Shown piece after piece: positions 1-11,915 of a stretch of DNA of 64,000 bases. Position numbers and translations under genes: made by a program. Origin of the DNA: Perkinsus chesapeaki (taxonomy: Eukaryota > Perkinsozoa > Perkinsida > Perkinsidae); NCBI GenBank assembly GCA_013115145.1, contig JAAPAO010000028.1:21335-85334 (forward strand). The letters are read 5' to 3'. Numbering within the stretch: position 1 is the stretch's first letter; every line of letters begins with the position of its first letter. The notes under the pieces were generated by a model. It was not told where the DNA came from. It made no database searches and saw nothing but the letters and a program-made list of their open reading frames with translations.

Positions 1-85
1 GTATATAACACTTATATAACACAATAGTGGCGTATATAACACTTATATAACACAATAGTGGCCTATATAACACTCTTATAAGGCA
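1..85. repeat. 31-bp tandem repeat at left edge
   Basis: Two exact 31-bp units (1-31 and 32-62) are followed by a diverged partial third copy. Inside each unit the string TATATAACAC occurs twice. The array probably continues outside the window. It ends next to a small palindrome (AGGCAAC, one base, GTTGCCT). Confidence 0.9.
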
Positions 86-2543
86 ACCGTTGCCTATATG
101 GATGCTGAATGTTTCATAAGTACCAATAATTCCCTATTACCAGTAAGCAGCCGACACAACACCAACAGATCATAGTTCGATCCTACGAGGAAATACGTGG
201 ACGCGCATGCAGCAGTCCATACGGTCAAGCCTGAACGAACCTTCATAATTTCGAGGCGCGTGACGCCTCTACTACCAATAGCAATAGATCTAGCTGTCCA
301 ACAGTGTCCTCTACGTGATAGTCGTGCAAAGATCGGTGATGCCAAAGTGTAACTAACTTCCGTTGCTGCTCAAAGTTTTCGTATTGATCACACCGAACAT
401 ACCCGAACATAAAGACCGATCCAAGCCAGCCTGCCGCTGCCGAGCTCAGCGGCTTATCGCTGCCGTCCCTATGAACACCTTCTTTAATATGAGGTAAAAG
501 GCCTGTCCTGAACGTTATGTATATTATATTGGTATATTGAAGCACTACCAGCCAGGGCTCCTCTGTCCATGTACACTAGAAGCTCACAGGCTATAAAGAA
601 GAGCAGCTGTGTTTTAGGTGAAAGTCTAGGAGGCCTTGGTGACTCCGGGGCATCGGACCCTATTATTGAATTCAATACCATACCGATGTTGCATCATGAG
701 CCTTGCTGCTTCGAATGATAAAATAAGGAAAAGCAAGATTAGATAAGATTAGCAAGATCTTTGTTTTCGTTATTGGCTGAGGCGAGGCGTTGACAGGCAT
801 AATCATTTCCAGAGCGGGCCGTATGCCCGCGATTCTTAGAACAAGCCTCTTTGCACCGTTTACTATCCTCTGGACCATTTAGTGCTACTCGCTGGACCAG
901 TGGCCCAAGATCTTTTCATTTTTCAGAACCATCGCCTCGGCGCTCTCCAGCTCTTTGGCATTGCCAAAAGGTTGAGTGCCTCGCAGGCTGTGTCGTGTAC
1001 TGACTATTGCTTGTCCCCCATTGTTCGTGAATGATAGACTGGTTCAACCTTGAAAGGTGTAAAACATTTTTGTATCGCTAATTTATGAGATGTATTAAAG
1101 ATGAGGGTCTGATAGTGACACTGTCACCACTGTGCTCAGCGAACTTGCAGATGAGTACAATGAACAATGTGTCAACGAGAATCCTTATGCAGATACCTTC
1201 TACGTAAATCACTAGATTTCGAGCTTGACACCCCTTCCGCTACACGGGTTTACATTCTTCGTCTAGGATGACCTACCTTCATCATTATTCACATGAGAAA
1301 TATCCATCTCGTTCCAACATTATGGTTTCTCACTTTACCGTCCATGATAGCGGGTAAAGTTCTTCCCTCTCCCCAGGATCCAATGGCCCTCAAAGGCACT
1401 AGTTTAAGTGCAATGGCCGAGGTAACATGATAGCCTATTATCATGCGCATGAATCTCGGCGTAGGCGTGTTTCTTCACATACAAACTGGATTACTCAATC
1501 TGTGAGAGTAACGACGATACCTGCTATCAAATAACAATTTCCGCCGCAGACGTTCAGAGGCAAATGACCAGGTGAAGCTAACGTGACAAGAATGAGTATC
1601 TCTCTCGTGGGTGCGGCTATTCTTATGTCATTTACTCAGATTTTATCATTCCCCAAGCCGATCATCTCCTCCGCCTCTGGATCTTGTCGGTTTGCTCGCT
1701 ATGTTCGATCATGATTGGATTTCCGTCTTTGCTCGGGAATGTCCTCCCATGATGATGGTCGTAGCCCTCATCACATTAGAAGTAACATGTTCGATATCGC
1801 ATGACTCGCATCTTCACGCCTGCATCTTGACAACCAGCAACAGTTCATAGTATTCACGTTGACATATTGGACACCATCGGAAGCACGCTGTGAACGTCAT
1901 GCAATACATGACATACATCTCGAGAATCCTAGATTAGAACTTCTAATGCTTCAAAGCTCTCTCTCAATACCGGCGATGGTTTATTGCCAACAGCTAACCA
2001 ACATGTTTCATAGATCCACGGTTACTCAGTCACCACTGTGGTTCAGATATATTCATCAATAGGAGAACCTGCAGTAGCCCTTCAAGCAGTTATGCCGAGA
2101 CTCAGGATAGTTCTGGAGTCCGGCTTCAACCTCACCAATCCAACAGATCATCAACCGTCACTTTTCGAAGTCAGACGCGTGAAGCCCCGCCTAACGGCGA
2201 GGCCACATTGCTTAATGCCTTGCAGGTGCTAGAGGCCGCGATGGCTTCCCCAGCATGGCACCATTGGAAATTGACTTGGCCGCTCGAAGTTGCCTTGGAT
2301 CACGCAATCGCCGAATTGAACAAGGCAAATGAACCAAAGAGAAAACTAAACGTTGATATTATCGTTGCATGGTGTCGAGAAGAGTTAGCCTGGCTCGACC
2401 AGCTTGTCGGCCTTATTCCCGAGGGTGGCATAAATGTGTAAGGCGTGAGGCCACTCTTCTGATGCTCTGGACTCCAGCGGAACTTGCGTATAACATGACT
2501 AAATCATACCTTTCAATAGTGATCCATCATTGTCCATATTTGA
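86..2543. other. No recognisable gene
   Basis: Open frames here are all under about 110 codons, overlap on both strands and match no family I recognise. At 248-265 there is an inverted copy of the TCACGCGCC-type core that recurs inside introns further right. I see no RNA gene or clear promoter. Confidence 0.6.
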
Positions 2544-3653
2544 CGATGCGAGCGAGCATTTCGAACTACACCACACAGATACATATACGCCAAGTGTCAT
2601 GGAGATCCCACAGCCGAGCTGCAACGGCAAGGCTTAACCAGTTACACGCAGTGGCAACTCATCGACTTACAAGACCATCCCAACTATACGACAGATGAGT
2701 GTTCCGCTTATCTTCACTATTTAACGCAACTCAGGGAAGAGGCCAGCGCAGACTACTCTATGTTTTTGCAAGGGGATGCGCCCAACCACTCACCCCAAGG
2801 TCTTCTTCGACTTCTCATGGAGTCCATAGCTAGCGGATCATTCTCACTGCATTTCCTCCACTTGGGTAACTTGAGACAAGTTATAGCAGAAAGCACGTGT
2901 CGATCCTGGCTGGCCGAGAAGTACTCAATTCAAGTCGATGGTTTGATCTCTACCTACTGTTGTGCGCAATTCGTCGTCTCGCGCGATCGTATTGCTCAAA
3001 TCTCCGCCGTGACATTCCGCATGATGTACGACGACGTAGCCAACAAGGACTCATTTCTACCGGAAGACAAATGCTTCCGATGGCCAAGACAATCCACCCA
3101 TTGTTTGTGGCTAGAGCAACTCTGGCATGTCATCTTCGAGGAACCGGCAGATCTCCCATTGAGGAGCGAAGACTCGAGATTACCCATTTTCCTGAGACTG
3201 CCAGATCGCGAATCATTTCTTCCAATGAGAGGCAATAGCAGCCGAGGATATCCGAATATCATGTTTGATTTTGAGACCATTCCAGGCAATACTTTCGCTT
3301 AGTTGTTCACAAGGTTGCGTCGAGTGTCAACTAGACCTCTTCTAAAGCTCTTCACACATAGATGGCATCAATTACTAACACCGCGCCGATTGACGCAGCG
3401 TTCTACTGTAAGGTACTCCCACCGGGACTCCGGCAGCCTGCGTTGGTCAGGTAACGCACGTGGTTGCAACAGCATTCTCGTTAGCAAGGCGCTCGTTTAC
3501 AACGGTCCATGTTTGCACTTACTCTGCAAAGCACACGGAGCCAAACTTTTTCGCGTGCCTGACAAATGCCCCGTTTGTGGACAGGGCAATGCTCGGGTAA
3601 GTGAAGGCGATAGTGTCTTTAGTTTAGAAGGCTCAAAACCCGAATATTCTTAG
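2544..3653 (+). pseudogene. Unknown open frame interrupted by one TAG
   Basis: The frame is open from 2544 to a TAG at 3300-3302 (252 codons) and then stays open in the same frame to 3653 (116 codons). The second part contains a CPVCGQG knuckle with an upstream CLHLLC pair, which could bind zinc. The nearest in-frame Met is at 2760. I do not recognise the family. The surrounding DNA is transposon-like, so a decayed mobile-element gene is a fair guess. A live gene with an unseen intron at the TAG is also possible; I saw no convincing splice pair there. Confidence 0.3.
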
Positions 3654-6177
3654 GTCCGTATCGTATCTATCCAAGGTGGGGCTCAGCCAAGAAAGCCTGT
3701 CGATGGTGCAGGCAACTTTCAATCGGTGAGGCGTGTGGTGTTAACGTGTTAACCTACGGCTCAGTCTGGCGTAATCGGTTTGAGCCCCAGTGAGATAATC
3801 GACGCCTGGCAAGGGTATTTGATTTTTCTCCTTCAACAGAAGGTCATCGGCGGGCAGAAGACAATGGTCAAGAAAAAGCGTGAGCTATTCTGCTCGGCTC
3901 GAAGTCCCACCTTTGCCTCTGCGCCAAATCCAGAAACGCAAGCTGTTTTTCCATTCTCGCCCGAATAGTACTCTCTTTTGTAGTTGTTCAAGAGAAAGCC
4001 CAATCACTGAAGGCAAGATATCCTGAGGTGGTTCTACCTTTACCTCCTTGCCGTTTTGGTGGCTACAAGATTTTTTATCAGCTTATCCTACATGGAGACC
4101 TTAAACAGCGATACGATGAGCTCGTGAAAACGTATATGGAAACTCGGACACAATACAGGGACACGCTGAGCAGGTGGCATGTTTTTTATCCAGTTATTAT
4201 CAGAAGGACCCTTTTTTGAAATGTCAGGATTCAAACGGCCAAGAGGCAAGTCGCTCAAGCAAGGGAGGTGCAGGATGCTATGGAAGGTATCTGTCGCCAA
4301 TCGGAGATAACAACTCGTGCCAGCACTACGCCAAAGGTATGTCGGTAGTGTTCACTAGTGGGTTAAGAACTTCATGGGTTTTAGACCATCCTTAGAGGAG
4401 CCTCATGTTTGGGAGAACTCACGGGTTTCCGGGCCGTATCAGGAGCACAAATATCAGTCACTGGGAAGCGACGGACACCATTTTAATGTTCTCTGTTTCT
4501 AAACCAATCTCCACTTGTTGCGTTCACAGTTTTGGTTATAGTTAAGCAAATAGTGATTACCTCTTCCCTTGAACTTGATTCCATTTGATTCATTCGTCCG
4601 GCCCTTGTTAACTAGCACTTACGAGCAACTATATGATGCTACGAAAGTATGTCATGAATGTTAATTCAGACGTGTGACGCAGACGTATATGTCGCCTCCT
4701 CGATCAGCTGAGGCCCACGTCGGTTATACTTCAAGCAAACCGGCCATGATTTGAGTTGAGTGATAGCAAAGACCGCGATGGCATAGATTGGCACTCTACA
4801 TTCAAGGTCTCGATTCGGTGGTTGATCAGCACTTCCTGTCTATTTCATGATTGTCGGTTCAACATCCGACGATGTCGGATGATGTTATAGCCTCTGATTA
4901 TCAACCAGCGATATTACAGGTGTTACTCAAACTAGGCAACGAGTCAATACTGCCCTACCCCGTAAAGTATAAGCCGAGCCACAACAAATCATCGTCCATC
5001 TACTCCGTTACCAGTGCGGTGTTTGCTGGTAGAGAAGGGAGGAGGTCTGAATGAGGTGGCAAAGGCCGTGACGCCCGACAATCAGTTTTGTGGCGCGAAG
5101 TCTTTAGAGGAACTAAATGTTTCAATCCATTTTTCGCAAAGACTTCACAGTACGAAAGCATTCGCGCCGTGCGAGACGCTCCTGAGCCATTGGCGCAGAG
5201 CCTACGGTAGTCGACCACCTACCAAGTTTGTTTCGAATCCGAAATCAGTTTGGGCTGAGCTGCCTTGTGTACTGTCTATTCCGCCGTCAAAACAGTGCAC
5301 GAAATACGCCGCGGAGAGTGCGCATCGGCATGGCAGCAAGAAAAACTGGCAGGCCAAGTGGAAATTTACAAGTGTACAACACTTCGTATTCAAGGTTTGA
5401 CAGTGTACTCAAATCGGTAGGAATTCGAGGTCATATCTTTATATCAACCCACATCGCGATGGCGCTGGTCCCCTCTACCGAGCCCCTGCCGGTTCGCCCA
5501 TGCGTGCTGTCGTCAGGTACCAGTTCTTCCTGAGTGTCATCTACTCGTGTGACGCGAGATACATGGGTCTATGATCTTCAAAGATGGCACCATGGACCAA
5601 TCAGGTGACTTGATTCCATTCCGTTCATTCCGAGAGTAGATAGTTTTCCCCCGGAACTTGAAAGACGCCGAACCAGCGCCTTGGTTCTTCCACAAAGACG
5701 CGTGATGGGGCCCACTCCTCAACAGTTATCAATTTCGAGGCCTCGGCAAAGGTTATAAATAATCGTACTTATGCCTACTATGTTCGAGTGATACATGTTT
5801 CTATTGTCAAGAGAGCACGTTTCCGTGTGGTTTGCTCAATAGTTGAATCAAGTGTATTTACGGTGCTCACTACTAGCGCCTTGTCACAATTTTTCGGTTA
5901 CTTTGTTCTTGGCAGTGCCACTGGTGCAGTAATAATCAGGGGAGCCATAAGACAATGAAGCCTGTATAGCGATAGGGCCATTCAACAATTATCCGAATAT
6001 CTTTACGCTCCTAGAAATCAGTTCTGTGACAGAAATTCTGTCTGACTCGCATAACATGTACTCGCCAAATAAGGTACTTATTAAATTTGTAGATCTTTGT
6101 AAATCTTCAACGTATCAGTTGACGAATCGGTGGCTGCTTATGGGGTGTTTTGAAGGCTTTCGAATAAAACGTGTTTG
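3654..6177. other. No recognisable gene
   Basis: Short overlapping frames only; the longest (5014-5400, 128 codons) has no recognisable domain. It may hold upstream exons of the gene at 6178, but I could not support any. Confidence 0.5.
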
Positions 6178-7319
6178 ATGGTGAACGCCATCCATCTCAC
6201 TATTACTACTATCAACTCCCTCGGGATTGTCCATTCGTATAATGCTGGAGGAGACGTGGCTGTCACCAGCCAGGGGTGGGTTGTACCACCAAAATATTCA
6301 TGCCAGGTGTTCACTATAGGAGTGAACAGATTTGTCTTGGAAGGAGCTACTCTACTCGACGATGGCAGCATTTTTGACGACGACTTCAGAAATAATATTA
6401 CCGCAGCTAGTGAAATTACCGACTGCGCCAAGAAGTCCCGAGCGAGACCGTCTGTTGCTCTTTACACGAAAGACTATCCCTTCGATAAGTGCACTCCTGA
6501 AGGCTTGAACTATACAGAGTTTCGAGATCAAGCTCAAGCTCTAGTGACCAATTACGGTGAGGAGGAGGTGCTATTCCGGATTTGGGCAGGAAACTTTCAA
6601 GAATCGTCTTGGCAAATGGCAAGGAATATCAGCAACGTTATTCGGCATCATCTGAGGACGACAAGTGGAAAGAGAGCTAGCGCTTCACTCGGGTGGGTAT
6701 TGAATATTTAACCTCCGATATGCTCCATGCTATATGAGGTCTATGCAGCATCGATAGCAGCTATCGAGTCGGTGATCTCGAATGTTTTAGGTTTGCTGCG
6801 GAGCCAGTATATGCTCCATTGTGGGGTTACATCGAGAGGGCACACGTTGGTAACTACTTCGACAACTTTCCGTCCATTTCGGCAGCCCAGGTCTATTCGA
6901 TGCGCGTGATATTGGTATCTCCTTTACTAGAGGAATTATTGATCACCTCACCACTTTGGGGGTATCAAGATCCCAAGTACGGTTATCGGTAAGTGCATGT
7001 TGCAAGACGAGGGAGTTCCTTAAAGGGACTGTCCAAATCAGATAATGAGTCATCATATGCATCTTAGATTGAAACAAGCGGCTTCCTCCTGTCGACTTTA
7101 ATGCCGATGGCATACAACAAGCTTATACGAAAGGGTGTTCCTTACTTTGGTGATGGACACTTCGAGGGTTCCGTGTACCATTCTCAAAAGCAAGTCCACG
7201 AGAAGGTGGAGCTGATTAAGGATGAGCGCTTGAAGGGCTTTTCTCTCAGTCATATTCTCTCTGACCTGCCATTCAATGATACTCGCTCGTTGCTGGATGC
7301 TGCATTGTATCACTCTTGA
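6178..7319 (+). CDS. Unknown protein, four exons, 307 aa
   Basis: The exons are 6178-6692, 6791-6849, 6891-6988 and 7068-7319. The three introns (98, 41 and 79 nt) are GT-AG and all phases close to one 307-codon frame ending at TGA. The product has several N-glycosylation sequons (NIT, NYT, NIS, NDT), which suggests a secreted or surface protein, but no clear signal peptide is visible at this start, so an upstream exon may be missing. A stretch reading MPMAYNKLIRKG follows the third intron. The family is not recognised; a remote TIM-barrel glycosidase relationship crossed my mind but no catalytic motif supports it. It stands alone among degenerate retroelements, which makes its intact splicing notable. 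Confidence 0.6.
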
Positions 7320-7440
7320 GATCTAATCCATCAAGGGTGATGATGCTTTTATAGAGAATACTGCTGGAGGCTCTTTTACGGCAAAGTGAAGAACTATCAT
7401 CTCATTAAGATCATCTTAATAAGATGTTCTGAAAGATGGT

Positions 7441-8080
7441 ACCAGCGGAAGGACACACCGAATCTTACATAGTTCATCATCATCTACAGGGGCCAGCCAC
7501 CCACGGTCAATCTAACTGTCCAGTTCATCAAATAATGCTTGACGCTGGTCATCAGTGAGATGATTAGCGGAGTACTGCTCCGGACAGTAAATATAGTCCG
7601 GTGCCTGATAAGTTAACCACTTCCACCCAACCAACCATCTGAATGTACCATCAGGTTGTACCAGCCTCTTAGAGTAAAAGTCTGGGGCGTCGAGCAAAAT
7701 GGTCCAATCCGGGTATTGGTAGACCATGCAGGATTCCAGCGCGTAGCTTGCAGTCGGGGTTGCACTTGTAACACCCGCCCCAGCTACTAAGGATCTACGA
7801 ACATTTCCTTCGGCAGGGTATAACCTGGAAAGGACGACTAGAAATCGGCACCAACCAGAAGAGGCAAATTACTGGGCAGACACGGAACAACTAAGGCTTT
7901 AAAAGTCGGAGACATATGGTCTAAGGTAATGGTGACAACTCTACTGCCTATAGTATTGAGAAGTAGACCGCTCATGGTGATCAAGCCTGAGAGGGTATCC
8001 TTTTCCATAGGTAATCGAAGTGAGTGAGGATCATGTCGTACAGTGCAAGCTCGAAGAACGCCTATTTGTGTCGCCCTCAT
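7441..8080 (-). mobile_element. LTR-type retroelement fragment: protease end and start of reverse transcriptase
   Basis: Read on the minus strand, 8080-7838 encodes a protease-like segment ending LPLLVGADF, like the C-terminal part of retroviral-type aspartic proteases. After a frameshift, 7727-7512 encodes a spacer with QYPDWTILLDAPDF and LTDDQRQALFDELDS, as found just before the reverse transcriptase domain. The frame then meets a TAG where a Trp is expected; similarity continues for about 20 codons and stops at a palindrome at 7404-7420. No catalytic RT motif remains. Frameshift, stop and truncation mark it as dead. Confidence 0.6.
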
Positions 8081-8172
8081 CCGTACAGTTGCAAGACATA
8101 CAGTTTTGAGCCGTGCAGCTGCGTTTCTCAGTCATGTTTTTGCACTTCGTACAGTGCCATATCGTACAGTAT
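8024..8172. repeat. Array of TACAGT-type motifs
   Basis: The hexamer TACAGT (usually CGTACAGT) recurs at irregular spacing of about 12 to 60 bases with unrelated sequence between copies. Degenerate forms such as TGCAGC also appear. It overlaps the 5' end of the retroelement fragment on the opposite strand. Confidence 0.5.
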
Positions 8173-8747
8173 TAAATCGGCGCGCTTAGCGCGCCTACTG
8201 CCACCCGCCAGTTCACCTCCTAAATTGAAAACCCGAGCAATCACTCCTCAGACCTACATCACCGATGATCGAACTTGGGACTCGCAGATGAAAGCGCAGG
8301 TTTTACCCCGCTAGACCATCCCCGACATACAAATAAGACGTCTTCGCCAGCGCTAGGTGAATTACGCCCTATCTCAAATTAGTCTTTGTAAGGTGCTGAA
8401 GCAGCACTGTTGCAGCCATAACAAGACTTCAATGAAGGCCAAAATGAGTTAATCATGTCACACACACTATGCTTGGCTGCCTAGCCTAGGCATGTCACGT
8501 CACGTAACCAGCGTCATGGTTCAGCGATTATACTCCAGTAGTCATAGTTCTTAGCTGTCATGCTAACGACTTCGGATCAAACCCTGGTGGGAGCAAGTGA
8601 AAGTGTTAGAGTCGTGTTAGTCAAGTTGCTAAACTGACGGACGTCCAGTGACCTGCTAGCTGGCTAGTTTGCTAGCTCATCCCCCGGTACTAGTCGGCCA
8701 GCCACTACCCCGTCCAGAAAAGTGCCAATTGTACGAAATTCCTCTGG

Positions 8748-8892
8748 GCAGCGACGTGTACGATGTAACACTGAACCAGTTGCAACTGCAGTGCAGTTAC
8801 TGCACGGAATGAGACTGAACGAGCGGAAACTTTACGGTATGGCACTGTATCAGTTGTAACTGTACCTGATGAAGCTGTACGATATAATACTC
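8748..8892. repeat. Degenerate ~15-nt repeat array (ACTGNAC units)
   Basis: Successive units begin ACTGAAC, ACTGCAG, ACTGCAC, ACTGAAC, ACTGTAT, ACTGTAC and CTGTACG, with most starts 14 to 16 bases apart and one double-length unit. Only the first seven or so bases of each unit are conserved. Confidence 0.55.
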
Positions 8893-9196
8893 ATCCCCCG
8901 TATCTAGGGTTTCATAGGCGTCGGCGACGCCGCGTCGCCTATTAGGCGAGCGGGCGGCCAGGATGATTCTTCTCGAATCATTCTTCTCAGTGTTTATTCA
9001 TCTTGAAATTATCACGGCGGTCGCGCTTGTTGCAATAGGTGCGCTCAACTATTCCTCTTGATACCATGTAGATCTATACGAAGCTATAATATGCGTTCTA
9101 TTATAGGATTTAGTACTGATATATAGGTACTATATACTATACTGTGATACACTTGCAATTGTGAACAAGGCTGTTGAGCTGCAAAGTAAGCTTAGA

Positions 9197-9245
9197 AGTT
9201 TTCCACCTCTGAAGGAAGAACTTCTTCCTTCAGAGGTGGAAAACT
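9197..9245. repeat. 49-bp perfect palindrome with 1-base centre
   Basis: The left arm 9197-9220 and right arm 9222-9245 are exact reverse complements (24 bp) around a single C at 9221. Flanking bases do not pair. Confidence 0.95.
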
Positions 9246-9343
9246 CCAACTGGAGTACAACGGCTGGACCATGACGGTGGTTATGTGTCACATTTGTGAC
9301 TCACCAAATCATGAAAAAATAAAAATTGAACTTATTTTATGAC

Positions 9344-9460
9344 AACAATGGGCAAAAACGAGACAACCGTGGACAAAGCAAAACAGCGGTGGGCAAAAAA
9401 GACATCAATGGACAAAGCAAGACAGCGGTGGACAAAAAAAGACATCAATGGAGAGAAAAG
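9344..9460. repeat. ~20-nt degenerate tandem repeat
   Basis: Units containing GGTGGACAAA or AATGGACAAA alternate with GACATCA or AACAGCG about every 18 to 22 bases, giving roughly six units. The array is purine-rich on the plus strand. Confidence 0.65.
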
Positions 9461-10083
9461 AACAAATTGTTCCAGATGTCCTGCGCTGTCTCACGTGAAT
9501 ATAAAACTTTTATAATAAAAGTTGTAAATTCATGTCTCACCGTCTCGCGTGACTCTCATTTTCAAAACTGCGATAGTTTGCTGCTCGCCTACTGTAGGTA
9601 CTTGGTAACCCTTCGTACTACAGATTCGAACAAGTAGATGGAATTTCCAAAAACTTTCTGACACGATGTTCAGATTCTGAACTTCAGAAGACTAGTATTA
9701 CTTAGCCATAATGATGCGGCCACTTGGGATTCCCAAGTTAAGAATAGGACCGATAAGGGGTTAATTGCCAAGGAGTCCTTGACCTCTCACAAGGAACTAT
9801 AGAATGTAACTTTTAGAACTCAACATCTGGGCATATTAACATTACTATCCTATCCGCCTGACAATCATATCCGAGTTCTATTCGGCCGAATGAAATAACT
9901 ATGAAATAAGAAAATAATGAAATACGAAAACTATGAAATAATGAAATAAGCTATCATAACTTCATTGCGACAAGATTGCCGACAACGGGCTGATATCGCC
10001 CCAGACCACCCTTGAGCAATTAGTAAGAGCAAAAAGAAGATACGCGAAGGGCCATGAATGGCACTAAGTTAGCGCCGCTATCA

Positions 10084-10944
10084 TTACAAATATCCTTCCG
10101 CGATGGGAACTTGCTGATGGAAACGACGGGCCGTTTCATTATTCAAATTTTCACCTTCATAAAGGAGAATAACACTATGGTACCATCCGTTAGCCCGTTC
10201 AAGAAAACGCACTTCCATGGAGACGGTGAGCTCCGAGGCATTAGTGGTCGATTCTTTCCAGCGCCAGTCTAGTGTGCTGAAATCTATCCGTGATCCTACA
10301 GCCAAACCCTCTTGGCGTATCCATGGGATCCCGAGGTCGGTTATACCGTTGCCCACTACGTATCCAGTAGCAACTGCCCAAAACCTCAAATAACCATCAG
10401 GTCCACCATAAAAAGTAGCATTCTCAAAGGTCTCCATCCCAGCTATGCCAGCGGGGTTGAAGTGCAACTTGTAGCCATTAGCCTCAAAGAGTAAGTGAGC
10501 CCATCCCGTACATGTAACCCTAGCATCTCTGAGTGTACCGTTATCATACTTCAGAAGTTCGAAGCGAAGATCAAAGGTGCCATATCGATCGGGAAAATTC
10601 GTCTTCAGTAAAATGCCCGTTCCATTTACATTTTTACCAGCAACGTTATAGATGCATGTTTTTTCCCAGACCATAGGTAACTGTGAGGTTCCAGGCCCAC
10701 CGTTACAACCTGGAGGGAAATCAGCAGTCACTTTAGGGTTTCCACTGGGACCAGTGGAAACTGGGTGTACTGGGTGTACTCGGACCAGGAGAGCACCGCA
10801 AATAATAAGACAGAAGGCCTTAGGGGACCTGATTAATGTGTTGATTTTCTGAGTATATGAGATGCCACGATTAGCAGATTCTCCTGACTCTTGAACAAAC
10901 CGGGTGCTAGCGGACTTTGTAGTGCCGCGATTAGCAGGAGGCAT
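10084..10944 (-). CDS. Single-exon membrane-anchored glycoprotein, unknown family (286 aa)
   Basis: This is an uninterrupted 286-codon frame from an ATG at 10944. Residues 1-40 are basic and Ser-rich. A hydrophobic segment at about 41-53 (AFCLIICGALLV) could be a type II membrane anchor or uncleaved signal. The rest is a soluble-looking domain with Cys residues near positions 80, 97 and 142 and several sequons (NGT, NAT, NAS, NET), fitting a secretory-pathway protein. A 10-bp tandem duplication and a local palindrome (10738-10761) lie just after the hydrophobic part. The family is not recognised. It is the longest intact frame in the accessory half, with retroelement debris on both sides. Confidence 0.6.
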   Translation of the reverse strand: MPPANRGTTKSASTRFVQESGESANRGISYTQKINTLIRSPKAFCLIICGALLVRVHPVHPVSTGPSGNPKVTADFPPGCNGGPGTSQLPMVWEKTCIYNVAGKNVNGTGILLKTNFPDRYGTFDLRFELLKYDNGTLRDARVTCTGWAHLLFEANGYKLHFNPAGIAGMETFENATFYGGPDGYLRFWAVATGYVVGNGITDLGIPWIRQEGLAVGSRIDFSTLDWRWKESTTNASELTVSMEVRFLERANGWYHSVILLYEGENLNNETARRFHQQVPIAEGYL

Positions 10945-11310
10945 GAGAGATCAACAGAGAGGTTATTAATCTGCAGTTTCCGTGAGATAAGCTCATGATA
11001 TGAGCTCATATGACTAAATCATGAAAATCCATACGTACTATACGCGAACTACTATGAGGCATTACCCGTGACGTTCATCATGGAGCCTCCACGCGCTCCG
11101 TGAGCCACGCTGTCTATTCAACCTGAGTCCGTTCATACCACAAGTAAGACTTGAAAGGGTGAAGTAGATATAAGAGATGAGTTGGGTTTCCGAGCTCAAC
11201 TCTTTAATCTATTTTACCCAATTCACTTGCCTGGGTATCAACCTTCACCTATTGTGCTCGTCAACCTACAACCGGCAGCTACTCGCTATGGTCGAAGCTC
11301 CATCACGGTT

Positions 11311-11361
11311 CAGAATTCCCCAGCTCCCTATCAGTCACTGATAGGGAGCTGGGGAATTCTG
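11311..11361. repeat. 51-bp perfect palindrome with 1-base centre
   Basis: Arms 11311-11335 and 11337-11361 are exact 25-bp reverse complements around C11336. It lies at the edge of the minus-strand open frame 11526-11335, so part of that frame is the palindrome itself. Confidence 0.95.
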
Positions 11362-11915
11362 ATAGCCCTCAACTGTTGCAGTAGCTCTTCCGCCAGCAGG
11401 AAAACATGTTATGATAGGTACAGTAGTATCTTGACGGACTTCTGTCAGAGGGACCTGAACCCAATGCCCAGACTCACAGAATCCATCAATAGCCATATCA
11501 TAGTCATGTTGTTGTTTGTTATTCATTGTGCGCCGCTCGCTCCCTTGTACATGCGTGCACAGCTAAATCCCCCTGCGAATGTAAGCTGAATAAGGAGAAG
11601 CCTCTGTAGACTCCCTTCTCGCCTTGTGTTCGTCCATATGAACGAGGAACAAGCAACATTGTTGCAGCGACAGCTTATCATAAATAGCTTTACCAAAGTC
11701 ATAGGGTTTTCTGGTCTTCCCAGAATCGACTGAGGAAGACGCCGATCCTTCATTACCTTTGATGGTATTGTCAACTGCTACCTCAAGGCAGAATTGTTGA
11801 CCAGGGTCATCCCTAGACTCACCAGCAGCCAATTCCCTGCAACGGAGCAGGAAGCCTTTGGCGTTCCGCAGTTCGGTCCATTCGCTGTTGAGCTAGGCTC
11901 GGATGGCTAAATGAT

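Larger units (their letters stand above)
8173..10083. other. Repeat-rich DNA without genes
   Basis: Beyond the motif arrays and palindromes listed separately, this holds an A-rich microsatellite-like stretch (9897-9955, variants of GAAATAA) and, near 8240-8330 on the minus strand, a tRNA-like string with a box B (AGTTCGATC) that does not fold as a tRNA. The one longer frame (9326-9637) simply translates the 20-nt repeats. Confidence 0.5.

Noticed and set aside
9326-9637. 103-codon open frame
   Set aside because: It translates the 20-nt purine-rich repeat array; no protein-like features.
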